From positions 2,571,076 through 2,635,075 of the forward strand of contig OX638344.1 of NCBI GenBank assembly GCA_951813555.1: DNA of 64,000 bases, in the 5' to 3' direction. This DNA comes from an uncultured Acidimicrobiales bacterium (GTDB taxonomy: Bacteria > Actinomycetota > Acidimicrobiia > Acidimicrobiales > Bin134). The notes beneath the pieces are model-generated. The model saw only the letters and a list, made by a program, of their open reading frames with translations, was not told the DNA's origin and ran no database searches. The position numbers and the translations under genes were made by a program. Shown here piece by piece: positions 7,388 through 16,296 of the stretch; the first letter of the stretch is position 1; every line of letters starts with the position of its first letter.

Positions 7388-8772
7388 ACCGCGGCGCCGC
7401 CCGCGAGCCCGCGGTGTTGCGCAGGCCGCCGGCTGTGCTAGTTGCCGCCGTCGTTGCCCTTGCCGCCGCGCTCATTGGGGCCTGCGGGGCCGGTTCAGGC
7501 GACTCCCCCACCGAGGCCACTCCAGCCCCCACCCAGGCTTCCTCTGCGCCCGTCCCGACGACCACATTGCCCGGCGACCTCGGCCCGGTGACCTACGCCG
7601 ACCCCGTGTACCAGCCCAATGGCAACCGGCTGGCCACCGGTTTGGGGCTGGGCACCGGTTTCATCCAGCAGGTAACCACCAATGACATAAGTCTCGGCGG
7701 CACTCCCACGTGGGTCACCGGCGCCAGCACTCCCGATGGCGACGTCTGGGTGGTGGCCCTAGACGACGGGACGGTGATCGGCTACCAGGTTCCCGTCGGA
7801 GGCCAGCCGGTGGAGATCGACGTCCCCGGCGACCGCCTGGTCGCCGGTCAGCCGCCGGTGCTGGCCGTCCAGGGCAGTTCGGTGCGCCTGGCCACCACGC
7901 CGGCCAATGCGTCGCCCAACAGCGTTCCCGTGTATCTGGCCGGTGGCCGCGCCGCCTATGTGGACAATCTCCAACGGCTCACCGTCCTCGAGGCCGACGG
8001 CACGCTGTGGCGGCCCGACCTCGAGGTTCTGCCCGACTCCCGGGTCGTCCAGATCAGCTCCGAGCAGGTGCTGGTACTGGCCGATCCGACCGACCGCTAT
8101 CCCCACTCCTCTTTGGGCGACAATCTCGAGGCAACCACCGCAGTGGTGGTGACCGTGGGGGTGAATGAGGTCGAGACGATCTACCGATCTGAGGACGACG
8201 TCATCGAGTCCATTGCTCCCCTGCTGGCCGATGTGGACGGCGACGGGATCGACGATGTAGCCCTTACTGTCAGCAATGACCGGGAGGTCTGGATCGTGGT
8301 GGCATCGAGCACCGGCAGCGGCGTGGTGGCGACCAGCGATCCTGTGGACCGCCTTTTGGGCTGGCGGCAACTGGTGGCGGTGGGGCCGCTCGGTCCCACC
8401 GGGGAGAGCGAGGTCGTCGAAATCCTCTATCCCGATGCCGGCGGCTCGGTCCGGTACCTGTCGCTGACCGGGGGCGAATTGCGGGTGGTCGCCACTCGCA
8501 CGGGCTACCGGTCCCACGAATTCGGGTCTCGCAACCTCGAACAGGTCTTGGCCGCCGACGTCGACCGGGACGGGCGTATAGAAGTGATCGTCCCCACCCT
8601 CGACCGGCAGAACATCGCCGGCGTCCGCCACGGCCCCGACGGAGCTGTGGATATGTGGGCCCGACCGCTGGGGGGGACGCTGGCCACCAACATCGCCGTG
8701 CTGGCCCGCCCCGACGGCACGCTGTCGATAGCCGCCGCAACCCTTGAGGGCTCCCTGCGTATTTGGCAGTAA
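7384..8772 (+). CDS. Secreted lipoprotein with FG-GAP/VCBS-like repeats
   Basis: A 462-residue protein. The N-terminus is an Arg-rich start, a hydrophobic stretch (AVLVAAVVALAAALIGAC) and a lipobox LIGAC at about Cys34, so it should be lipid-anchored outside the membrane. A Thr/Pro/Ala-rich linker follows. The rest reads as a beta-propeller, with Ca-binding FG-GAP-like segments 'LLADVDGDGIDDVALTV' near residue 278 and 'VLAADVDRDGRIEVIVP' near 388. No enzymatic motif is visible; a cell-surface binding role is inferred. It is the last gene of the 5829-8772 overlapping set. Confidence 0.8.
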   Translation: MNRGAAREPAVLRRPPAVLVAAVVALAAALIGACGAGSGDSPTEATPAPTQASSAPVPTTTLPGDLGPVTYADPVYQPNGNRLATGLGLGTGFIQQVTTNDISLGGTPTWVTGASTPDGDVWVVALDDGTVIGYQVPVGGQPVEIDVPGDRLVAGQPPVLAVQGSSVRLATTPANASPNSVPVYLAGGRAAYVDNLQRLTVLEADGTLWRPDLEVLPDSRVVQISSEQVLVLADPTDRYPHSSLGDNLEATTAVVVTVGVNEVETIYRSEDDVIESIAPLLADVDGDGIDDVALTVSNDREVWIVVASSTGSGVVATSDPVDRLLGWRQLVAVGPLGPTGESEVVEILYPDAGGSVRYLSLTGGELRVVATRTGYRSHEFGSRNLEQVLAADVDRDGRIEVIVPTLDRQNIAGVRHGPDGAVDMWARPLGGTLATNIAVLARPDGTLSIAAATLEGSLRIWQ

Positions 8773-8823
8773 GCCAGTACAAGTCTGACCGCACCCATTC
8801 AGAGCCGATAGCTTCAAGGCCTG

Positions 8824-11196
8824 ATGGCCCCTGAGACCGCTCCGCACCCGACAGCCGAGGTGAACCCAACGCGAGGACTGGCCAGCGAACAGGTGGCTGA
8901 GCGAGTGGCCGCGGGGCGCACCAACCAAGTGCCGGATGCCCCGGTGCGCACGCTGCCCCAGATTCTGCGGGCCAATGTGTTCTCCCCGGTGAACGGCATC
9001 ATGCTGGCGCTATTTGCCGCAATCTTGATCGCCGGGTTCCCCCGCGATGGGCTGTTTGTGGGAGTGGTGGTGTCCAACGCGGTCATCGGGGTGGCCCAGG
9101 AGATTCGGGCCAAACGCGAGCTGGACAAGCTGGCAGTGCTCAGCGCTCCCAAGGCCCGGGTGGTGCGCGACGGTGAGGTCTCCGAGGTTGGCGTCAGCGA
9201 GGTGGTGGCCGACGAAGTGCTGGAGCTGGCCCCCGGCGATCAGGTGGTGGTGGACGGGATGGTCCTGACTTCTTCCGGGCTGGAGGCCGACGAGTCACTG
9301 CTCACCGGAGAAGCTGATCCCATGGAGAAAGAGGCCGGCGACGAGTTGCTATCGGGCAGTTTCGTGGCCGCGGGCAGCGGGCGGTACCAGGCCACCCGTA
9401 TCGGTGCGGAGTCCTACGCCAGCTCCCTGTCGGAAGAGGCCAGGCGCTTCACTCTGGTCAACAGCGAGCTGCGCCGGGGCATCGACACCGTGCTGCGCTG
9501 GCTGATCATCATCATCCCTCCGGCATCGGCGCTGCTGATATTGGTGCTGCTCGACACCGAGGATCGTTGGCAGAACGCCCTCCAGGGCACGGTGGCCGCC
9601 GCGGTGGCCATGGTCCCTGACGGTCTGGTGTTGCTCACCAGCCTTTCATTTGTCGCCGGGGTCGTTGCCCTGGCCCGCCGTCGAGCGCTGGCCAAAGAGC
9701 TGGCCACCGTGGAGCTGCTGGCCCGCACCGACGTGCTGTGCCTGGACAAGACCGGCACCATCACCACCGGCCACATCAGCTTTGGCGATGTGGAGAACCT
9801 GCCCGGCGTTGATCCCGCCCTGGTCGCCGCAGCTCTCGGGGCCATGGCCCACGGCGACGAGGCCCCCAACGCCACCATGCTGGCAGTGCGCGACGCCTAC
9901 CCCGCTCCCGACACAGACGGCACCGGCGGATGGGAGCCGGTGGGCGCGACCCCGTTCTCCAGCGCCCGCAAGTGGTCGGCCATGGAGTTCCGCAGCCAAG
10001 GGGCCTTCTATTTCGGGGCGCCGGATGTTATCGCCGGAGATCTTCCCCATGTGATGAGCCGGGTTGCGGTGCACGCCGAGGCGGGCCGGCGCACGCTCCT
10101 TTTGGCCCGCAGCCCCGAACCTCTGGCCGACGAGACCCTGCCCGAGAGCCGGACTCCGCTGGCTCTCATTCTGCTGGAAGACACCATTCGCCCCGACGCC
10201 CCCGAGATCCTGGCCTTTTTTCGGGAGCAGGGGGTGAACCTCAAAGTGATCTCCGGCGACCACACCGCCACGGTGGCCGCGGTGGCCCAGCGGGCCGGCA
10301 TCCCCAACGCCCACAACCACATGGACGCCCGTGACCTGTCCGACGACACCGACGAAATGGCCAGGGCACTTGTTGAAAATGCGGTGTTCGGACGGGTCAC
10401 CCCCCAGCAGAAGCAGGCCATGGTGGGGGCGCTCCAGTCGAGAGGCCACACCGTGGCTATGACCGGCGACGGCGTGAACGACGTGCTTGCTCTCAAGAAC
10501 GCCGACATGGGCATCGCCATGGGCAGCGGGTCGGCTTCCGCCCGGGCGGTGGCCCAGTTGGTGCTGCTCGACAACTCATTCGCCACTCTGCCGGAGGTGC
10601 TGGCCCAGGGGCGCAAGGTGATCAACAACGTCGAGCGGGTAGCCAACCTGTTCGTGACCAAGGCCTCCTACGCCGTGCTGCTCACCGTGCTGGTGGGCAT
10701 CTTCACGGTGGAGTACCCGTTTCTTCCCCGCCATCTCACGCTCGTGGGTACCTTTTCCATCGGCGTGCCCGGGCTGTTCTTGGCCCTAGCCCCCAGCACC
10801 GAGCTGATCCGCCCCGGGTTTCTGACCCGAGTGCTGCGTTTCTCGATCCCTGCTGGGGTGCTGGCCGCGGTGGCGTCGTTTTTCGTCTACGAGATCGCCC
10901 GTCGCCACGACGAAGTGACCCTGCCAGAGGCCCGCACGGTGGCCACGTTCACCTTGCTGGGCGTGGGGCTGGTGATCTTGGTGGTAATCAGCCGTCCGCT
11001 GCGCCCGTGGAAGATCGGTCTGGCCGCGGCCATGGCCGGGTCTTACTTGCTGGTGATGGTATGGCCGTGGGCCCGGAATTTCTTCGAACTGGACATCCCC
11101 CCGGCCTGGATGTGGATCCCCACCATCGCCGCAGTGCTGATTGCCGGTGCCGGCGTGGTTACCATCCCCCGAGCCTTGAGGAGATACCAGCACTAG
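8824..11196 (+). CDS. P-type cation-transporting ATPase (CtpE-like)
   Basis: A 790-residue membrane ATPase. The phosphorylation motif DKTGT is at Asp308 ('LCLDKTGTITTG'). The actuator loop reads 'SLLTGEADP' (TGEA in place of the usual TGES). The hinge is 'AMTGDGVNDVLALKNADMGI', and 'KVISGDHTATV' supplies the ATP-domain TGD-like motif. Hydrophobic segments occur near residues 55-80, 220-260, 595-660 and 675-775. No heavy-metal CxxC domain is present at the N-terminus. Overall it resembles mycobacterial CtpE, reported as a calcium transporter, but the ion specificity here is inferred. Its TAG stop shares one base with the GTG start of the enoyl-CoA hydratase. Confidence 0.9.
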   Translation: MAPETAPHPTAEVNPTRGLASEQVAERVAAGRTNQVPDAPVRTLPQILRANVFSPVNGIMLALFAAILIAGFPRDGLFVGVVVSNAVIGVAQEIRAKRELDKLAVLSAPKARVVRDGEVSEVGVSEVVADEVLELAPGDQVVVDGMVLTSSGLEADESLLTGEADPMEKEAGDELLSGSFVAAGSGRYQATRIGAESYASSLSEEARRFTLVNSELRRGIDTVLRWLIIIIPPASALLILVLLDTEDRWQNALQGTVAAAVAMVPDGLVLLTSLSFVAGVVALARRRALAKELATVELLARTDVLCLDKTGTITTGHISFGDVENLPGVDPALVAAALGAMAHGDEAPNATMLAVRDAYPAPDTDGTGGWEPVGATPFSSARKWSAMEFRSQGAFYFGAPDVIAGDLPHVMSRVAVHAEAGRRTLLLARSPEPLADETLPESRTPLALILLEDTIRPDAPEILAFFREQGVNLKVISGDHTATVAAVAQRAGIPNAHNHMDARDLSDDTDEMARALVENAVFGRVTPQQKQAMVGALQSRGHTVAMTGDGVNDVLALKNADMGIAMGSGSASARAVAQLVLLDNSFATLPEVLAQGRKVINNVERVANLFVTKASYAVLLTVLVGIFTVEYPFLPRHLTLVGTFSIGVPGLFLALAPSTELIRPGFLTRVLRFSIPAGVLAAVASFFVYEIARRHDEVTLPEARTVATFTLLGVGLVILVVISRPLRPWKIGLAAAMAGSYLLVMVWPWARNFFELDIPPAWMWIPTIAAVLIAGAGVVTIPRALRRYQH

Positions 11197-12029
11197 TGAC
11201 TGACGACTACCAAGACATCGCCCTTTTGGTCGAAGACCGGGTGGCGGTGATCACCCTGAACCGCCCGGAGAAGCTCAACGCCTTCAGCTCTCTGATGGGC
11301 TCCGAGCTGTCCGATGCCTTGCGCCGCAGTGATGCCGACGAGGACGTGCGGGCAGTGGTCGTCACCGGGGCGGGTCGGGCCTTCTGTGCGGGCGCCGACT
11401 TCTCCGGCGGACCGGGGGTTTTCGGCACCCCAAACCCCGACAGATTCCGCTCCGACGCCCTCGAGTTCCATCCCTGGGACGTGCGCAAGCCGGTCATCGC
11501 CGCCATCAACGGCCATGCCGTGGGGTTGGGCATGACCATGGCTCTCCAGTGTGACATCCGCTACATCGCGGCCGACGCCCGGTGGGGCATCGTGCAGAAC
11601 CGCCGGGGTGTGCTGCCCGATTTTCGCTCCCACTGGACCCTGCCCCGAACGGTGGGACACGCCAAGGCGCTGGAGATTCTGCTCACCGGCAAGATGTACA
11701 CCGGCAACGATGCCGCACAGATGGGCCTGGCCACCGCCGCCCTGCCCGCTGACGAAGTGCTGCCCGCTGCCTTGGAGACCGCCAAAGACATCGCCGTCAA
11801 CGTGGCCCCGGTGTCAGTCGCCCTCAGCAAACGTCTGCTGTGGACCACCTCGCCTGGCGACCAAGGAGTGATCAACGAGATGGAGCGCCGCATCCACCTC
11901 CACGTCATGGGCCAGCCCGACGCCACCGAAGGAGTAATGGCCTTCTTGGAGAAGCGCCCCCCCGAATGGTCGCTGACCCTGGCCGACCACTGGCCCGACT
12001 GGATGCCCCCTGCCACCCAAGACGAGTAG
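11196..12029 (+). CDS. Enoyl-CoA hydratase/isomerase family protein
   Basis: A 277-residue crotonase-fold protein. GTG at 11196 overlaps the preceding stop by one base and starts MTDDYQDIALLV. Family motifs are 'VAVITLNRPEKLNAFSSLM' near residue 15, 'VVTGAGRAFCAGADFSGG' near 58 (oxyanion hole) and 'PVIAAINGHAVGLGMTMAL' near 98. The position that is usually the first catalytic Glu falls in 'NRRGVLPDFRSHW' and no clear Glu is seen there, so it may be an isomerase or other crotonase rather than a hydratase. Coupling to a cation ATPase gives no clue to the substrate. Confidence 0.87.
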   Translation: MTDDYQDIALLVEDRVAVITLNRPEKLNAFSSLMGSELSDALRRSDADEDVRAVVVTGAGRAFCAGADFSGGPGVFGTPNPDRFRSDALEFHPWDVRKPVIAAINGHAVGLGMTMALQCDIRYIAADARWGIVQNRRGVLPDFRSHWTLPRTVGHAKALEILLTGKMYTGNDAAQMGLATAALPADEVLPAALETAKDIAVNVAPVSVALSKRLLWTTSPGDQGVINEMERRIHLHVMGQPDATEGVMAFLEKRPPEWSLTLADHWPDWMPPATQDE

Positions 12030-12076
12030 AGCCACCGAGGACGAGTAGACAGAACCAAGGGCGTTAGGGTCAGACC

Positions 12077-13048
12077 ATGCGCATTGGCATTTACCTGGAC
12101 CTGCGGAACCCGCCGGAATGGCAAAAGCCCTGGCCCGACTTCTACCGGCAGTCGCTGGAGCTGGCCGACCAAGCCGAAGAGTGGGGAGCCGACTCGGTGT
12201 GGCTCAGCGAGCACCACTTCTTCGAGGACGGCTATCTGCCCCAGCCGCTCACCTTCGCCGCCGCGGTGGCGGCACGAACCCAGCGGGTGCGGATCGGCAC
12301 CGCCGTGCTGCTGGCCCCGCTGCGCCTCGCCCCCCAAATTGCCGAAGAGGCCGCGGTGGCCGACCAGATCAGCAACGGTCGGATAGACCTCGGGCTGGGC
12401 GCGGGCTACGTATCCGACGAGTTCGCTGCCTACGGGGCCGACCTGTCCAAGCGCTACACCATCACCGATCAGCGGGTGCGAGAGGTGCGGGAGCTCCTAG
12501 ATGGAGGCGTCGTCACCCCGCCGGCGGTGCAGAATCCCTTCCCCATCTGGCTGGGCTACAACGGCCCTCAGGGCGCCCGTCGGGCCGGGCGGCTGGGCTG
12601 CGGCCTGCTGTCCATCAACCCGGCGTCGCTCGAGCCCTATACCCAGGGCTTGACCGAGGCAGGCCACGATCCGGGCATGGCCAAAATGGCCGGGGTGGTG
12701 AGCATGGTGGTGGCCGACGATCCCGACGAGGCCTACGAGCGCATCCTGCCCCACTTGGCGTGGCAGCTAAATACCTACCGGGCCGCGGGGGCGTCGGGCA
12801 CCGGCAAGACCCCCAGCCCGCTCACGGTGGAGAAGCTGCGGGAGCGCCGCAGCACCATGGGGGTCATCTCCCCGATGGAGGTGCTCAGCCCCGATGATGC
12901 CATCGAGCATTTGCGCGGCCTGTCAAAGGGCATCCCCATGGTGGAGGCCTACTGCTGGGCCAGCATCGCCGGCATGCCCGACGACTTGGCCCACCGCCAC
13001 GCCGAGTTGCTCTGTACCGTCGTTCGCGAAGGAGTATCCGATCTATGA
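12077..13048 (+). CDS. LLM-class flavin/F420-dependent oxidoreductase
   Basis: A 323-residue luciferase-like monooxygenase-family protein. It starts MRIGIYLDLRNPPEW and has 'WGADSVWLSEHHFFEDGY' near residue 35, 'RVRIGTAVLLAPLRLAPQIAEEAAVADQ' near 73 and 'GRIDLGLGAGY' near 103. 'EHHF' is the classical bacterial-luciferase-like signature. It overlaps the downstream SDR by 4 bases (ATGA), so the two probably act in one pathway, for example oxygenation followed by dehydrogenation. Whether FMN or F420 is used is not visible. Confidence 0.88.
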   Translation: MRIGIYLDLRNPPEWQKPWPDFYRQSLELADQAEEWGADSVWLSEHHFFEDGYLPQPLTFAAAVAARTQRVRIGTAVLLAPLRLAPQIAEEAAVADQISNGRIDLGLGAGYVSDEFAAYGADLSKRYTITDQRVREVRELLDGGVVTPPAVQNPFPIWLGYNGPQGARRAGRLGCGLLSINPASLEPYTQGLTEAGHDPGMAKMAGVVSMVVADDPDEAYERILPHLAWQLNTYRAAGASGTGKTPSPLTVEKLRERRSTMGVISPMEVLSPDDAIEHLRGLSKGIPMVEAYCWASIAGMPDDLAHRHAELLCTVVREGVSDL

Positions 13049-13857
13049 GCTTGCCCCTTGCCGGTATGTCTGCCCTGGTCACTGGTGGAGCCGGCGGCAT
13101 CGGCCGTTCCACCGCCCGGCTGCTGGTGGCCGACGGCGCCCATGTGGTGATCGCCAGCCGCAGTGCGGGCCATCTCCAAGAGACGGCCGACGAGCTGTCC
13201 CCGCTGGCCGCCGAGACCGGCGGCTCCATCCGCTGGACCACTAGCGATGCCACCGACAGCGACCAGGTGCTGGCTGCGGTGGCCATGGCCGCCGCGCCCA
13301 CCGGGCGGCTGGACATGGCGGTGTCGGTCCCCGGCGGGGGGGCAATGGCCGCGGTGCTCGACTACGAACCAGAGCAGGTCGCCGAAATTGTCAGCTTCAA
13401 CGTGGTGGCCCCGTTCATCATGATCAAACACGCCGGACAGCACATGGCCGACGCCGGAGGCGGTTCCATCGTGGCGGTGTCGTCTACCGCGGCCATCCAA
13501 TCATGCCGCTTCCTGGCCGCTTACTGTGCGGGCAAAGCAGGGGTGGACGCCCTGGTCCGAGTAGCCGCCGACGAGCTGGGCGCTCTCGGAGTCCGAGTCA
13601 ACGCGGTGCGGCCGGGCTTGACCGCCACCGACGCCACCGAAGGGTTGGTGAACAACAACTCGGTGGTGGCCCAGTATCTCGACCAGCAGCCCCTCCAGCG
13701 CATCGGCCGTCCCGACGATATCGCCGAAGCCATCCGCTTCCTGGCCGGCCCAGAGTCGAGCTTCACCACCGGCCAGTTCATCACCGTGGACGGGGGCCAC
13801 ACCCTGCGGTCGTTCGTGGACTTCACCGACATGGTGGCTGCCCGCTCCCAATCCTGA
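13045..13857 (+). CDS. SDR family oxidoreductase
   Basis: A 270-residue SDR coupled by ATGA overlap to the LLM oxidoreductase. It has TGGAGGIG near residue 14, an Arg/Ser pair after strand two ('VIASRSAGH') suggesting NADPH, 'VSSTAAIQ' with the catalytic Ser, 'YCAGKAGVD' (YxxxK) near 160, and 'FTTGQFITVDGGHTL' at the C-terminal end. Length and motifs are normal. Substrate unknown. Confidence 0.88.
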   Translation: MSLPLAGMSALVTGGAGGIGRSTARLLVADGAHVVIASRSAGHLQETADELSPLAAETGGSIRWTTSDATDSDQVLAAVAMAAAPTGRLDMAVSVPGGGAMAAVLDYEPEQVAEIVSFNVVAPFIMIKHAGQHMADAGGGSIVAVSSTAAIQSCRFLAAYCAGKAGVDALVRVAADELGALGVRVNAVRPGLTATDATEGLVNNNSVVAQYLDQQPLQRIGRPDDIAEAIRFLAGPESSFTTGQFITVDGGHTLRSFVDFTDMVAARSQS

Positions 13858-13874
13858 CAGTCCCGGCGGAACAA

Positions 13875-14735
13875 ATGAACGAGATGTCGATTCACCGGAA
13901 ATCGACCATGGTCCTAGTGGCCGTGGTGGCCGCGGTCGCGTTGTTGGCCACCGCTTGTGTCATAGATGACGCGGACACTCCGGGAGACCAGTTCACCTCC
14001 ATATCCGCCGGGGAGGACCACACCTGCGGCATCACAACCAACAGCACCGTCTGGTGTTGGGGCGACAACTGGACCAATGCCGGATGGGCCTATGTCCCCG
14101 AGGGCACTTTCACTGCCATCTCCGCCGGATCAGGCTATTCGTGCGGGATCCGCGGCGACCGCACCGCCGACTGCTGGGGCGACAACTACGAAGTGCGCAG
14201 TCTTCCTCCCCAAGGCCGCTTTGCCGCCATCTCCGTTGGAGGATTGCGGTCGTGTGGTATCCGTGAAGACCGTACTGTCAGATGCTGGGCCAACAGTAAG
14301 GCCAATCCAGAAGTGCCAGTCATTCGGCAGGTTCCATACACCGATTTTTCCGCCGGCTGGGGCGACAACTCTTGCGGCGTCCGCGACAACGGCAGCGTGG
14401 AGTGCTGGGGCGACTACGGGTGGCCCGATCCTCCCGAAGGACGGTTCACCGCCGTCTCCGTCGGCCTGTCTCATGCTTGCGGGATCCGCGACGACGGCAG
14501 CGTGGAGTGCTGGGGCGACAACGCCGGCGGCCGGGCCGAGCCTCCGGGCGACCGGTTCATCGCCATCTCTGCCGGCTGGGAGCACACCTGCGGCCTGCGT
14601 GACGACGGTACTCCTCGGTGCTGGGGCGTCGGCGGAGCGGCTGACCCGCCGATTCGGCGCTTTATCGCCATTTCGTCGGGTGCCGACCATTCGTGTGGGC
14701 TGCGCGACAACAATGACATCGACTGCTGGGACTGA
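13875..14735 (+). CDS. Secreted lipoprotein with seven RCC1-like Cys-pair repeats
   Basis: A 286-residue protein from ATG at 13875 (a second in-frame ATG lies at 13884). A hydrophobic signal (VLVAVVAAVALLATAC) ends in lipobox LATAC, predicting a lipid-anchored extracellular protein. About seven repeats of 36-38 residues follow, each with an 'FxxISAGxxHxCGIRxDxxxxCWGDN' pattern, so two Cys per repeat about ten residues apart that could form disulfides. This is the RCC1/BNR-like propeller repeat found in many actinobacterial surface proteins. A paralogue with cleaner repeats is at 45785-46684. Ligand unknown. Confidence 0.8.
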   Translation: MNEMSIHRKSTMVLVAVVAAVALLATACVIDDADTPGDQFTSISAGEDHTCGITTNSTVWCWGDNWTNAGWAYVPEGTFTAISAGSGYSCGIRGDRTADCWGDNYEVRSLPPQGRFAAISVGGLRSCGIREDRTVRCWANSKANPEVPVIRQVPYTDFSAGWGDNSCGVRDNGSVECWGDYGWPDPPEGRFTAVSVGLSHACGIRDDGSVECWGDNAGGRAEPPGDRFIAISAGWEHTCGLRDDGTPRCWGVGGAADPPIRRFIAISSGADHSCGLRDNNDIDCWD

Positions 14736-14770
14736 ACAGGTACCGCACCTGACCCCTAGGCTCTCAGCCC

Positions 14771-15712
14771 ATGCGAGCAGTAGGCGTTATCGAGTACGGC
14801 GGGCCGGAAGCGTTGGAAGTGGTGGAGCTTCCCACTCCAGAGGCTGGTCCCGGCAAGGTGAGGATTCGGGTGCGGGCCACCGCAGTCAGCCCCACCGATA
14901 CCATTGCGCGTTCGGGTCTTCGGGCCGCTGACCAGGCCAAGACCGGTCCGCCGCCCTATGTGCCCGGCATGGACGTTGCCGGGGTGCTGGACCAGATCGG
15001 AGAGGATACCGAGACCGACCTGCAAGTGGGCGATCAAGTGATGGCCATCGTGCTGCCCCGGGGTTCCCACGGGGCCTACTCGGAATATGTGGTGCTGCCG
15101 GCCGAATCGGTGGCCCGGATGCCGGAGGGATCGTCGTTCGCCGAGGCCAGCACCCTGCCCATGAACGGCCTCACCGCCCGGCTGAGCCTGGACCAGCTCG
15201 CCCTCAAGCCGGGACAGACCCTGGCTGTCACCGGGGCGGCGGGGTGCTATGGCGGCTACATGGTGGAGCTGGCCAAAGCTGACGGCCTGCGGGTGATCGC
15301 CGATTCTTCCGAGGCCGACGAGGAACTGGTGGCGGGTTTCGGGGCCGACGTGATCGTGCGCCGGGGCGACGACGTGGCCGACCGTATCCGAGAACACGCC
15401 CCCGACGGCGTGGACGGGCTAGCCGACGGGTCAGTGCAGATGGAGCTGCTGGTAGCCGCGGTGCGCGACGGCGGAGGCTTCGCCTCGGTGCGAGGGTGGC
15501 CGGGCAACGGCGAACGGGGCATTCAATTCCACGTCACCTGGGTGTTCGACTACTTCAAGGAGCAGGCAAAGCTTGACCGCTTGCGCCAACAGGCCGAAGA
15601 CGGCCAGGTATCGCTGCGAGTGGCTGGCACCGTCCCCATGGAAAACGCTTCGGAAGCCCACGCCCGATTGGAGGCCGGCGGCACCCGAGGCAGATGGGTC
15701 ATCGAGTTCTAG
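14771..15712 (+). CDS. Zinc-independent MDR family NADP-dependent oxidoreductase (quinone oxidoreductase-like)
   Basis: A 313-residue medium-chain dehydrogenase/reductase. The N-terminus 'MRAVGVIEYGGPEALEVVELPTPE' and 'VPGMDVAGVL' near residue 65 are typical of QOR-like enzymes. The Rossmann motif is 'LAVTGAAGCYGGYMVELAK' near residue 150. No zinc-ligand Cys cluster is seen. It should reduce quinones or enones with NADPH. It lies tail to tail with the Sec-peroxiredoxin (21-bp gap), so shared function is possible but not shared transcription. Confidence 0.85.
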   Translation: MRAVGVIEYGGPEALEVVELPTPEAGPGKVRIRVRATAVSPTDTIARSGLRAADQAKTGPPPYVPGMDVAGVLDQIGEDTETDLQVGDQVMAIVLPRGSHGAYSEYVVLPAESVARMPEGSSFAEASTLPMNGLTARLSLDQLALKPGQTLAVTGAAGCYGGYMVELAKADGLRVIADSSEADEELVAGFGADVIVRRGDDVADRIREHAPDGVDGLADGSVQMELLVAAVRDGGGFASVRGWPGNGERGIQFHVTWVFDYFKEQAKLDRLRQQAEDGQVSLRVAGTVPMENASEAHARLEAGGTRGRWVIEF

Positions 15713-15733
15713 CTGCCCCTTTGGAGGCAGCGC

Positions 15734-16204
15734 CTAGCTCAGCGCTTTGATATCGGCGATGATCTCGGCGGCGTGCTGGGCCAGATCTTGGCCCTCTAGG
15801 TCGTAGGCCTTGGCCACGGTGCCGTCGGGAGAGATCAGGTAGCTGATCCGACGGGGCAGGCCGTGCTCGAAGTAGGGCTCGCCTGCGGCCCGCTCGGCGT
15901 CATAGGCCCGCCCGACGGTCCGGTCAGGGTCGGAGATCAGCTTGAACGGGAAGTTCTCGCCATCTACAAAGCCCTTTTGGTCATCTACGGTGTCAAACGA
16001 CGCCCCCACCACAACTGCGTCGAGGGCTTCAAACTCGGAGATTCGATCACGGAATCCCTGTCCCTGGATGGTTCAACCTCGGGTGGACGCCTTCGGGTAC
16101 CACCAGAACGCCACCCAGTTGCCCCGCAGATCGGCCAAAGCCAGATCGTTGCCGTCCTGGTCGGGGGCAGTGAAGTCCGGGGCCTTCGTACCTTCGTTCA
16201 ACAT
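15734..16204 (-). CDS. Selenocysteine-containing peroxiredoxin (Bcp/PrxQ-like; Sec44 encoded by TGA 16073-16075)
   Basis: The minus-strand frame from ATG at 16204 runs through an in-frame TGA (16075-16073) to a stop at 15734, giving 156 residues, a normal Bcp/PrxQ length. The N-terminal part 'LNEGTKAPDFTAPDQDGN' and 'WVAFWWYPKASTRG' leads straight to the TGA, then 'TIQGQGFRDRISEFE'. In Bcp proteins this is YPKAxTPGCTxxACxFRD, so TGA sits at the peroxidatic Cys. The usual resolving Cys five residues later is Gln47-Gly-Gln49, and there is no Cys anywhere, so this would be a one-Sec enzyme needing an external reductant. A hairpin at 16038-16058 fits a bacterial SECIS. Sec peroxiredoxins are a known bacterial selenoprotein family. 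Without recoding only residues from an internal GTG (16012) would be called. Confidence 0.88.
16038..16058 (-). promoter_or_regulatory. Candidate bacterial SECIS hairpin for Sec-peroxiredoxin
   Basis: On the minus-strand RNA, GGGAUUC (16058-16052) pairs with GAAUCUC (16044-16038) in a 7-bp stem with one G-U pair. It closes a 7-nt loop CGUGAUC (16051-16045). The loop begins 22 nt after the TGA and its second base is G, as expected for bacterial SECIS elements. Folded by eye only. Confidence 0.6.
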
Positions 16205-16296
16205 GGGTGGTGACCCTAGTACCGGCGGTTAGAGACAGAGCAGTTGGAAGCGCCCCACTGCAAAGTGTGAAGGCCTGTGAACTTAGGATGCTCGCC

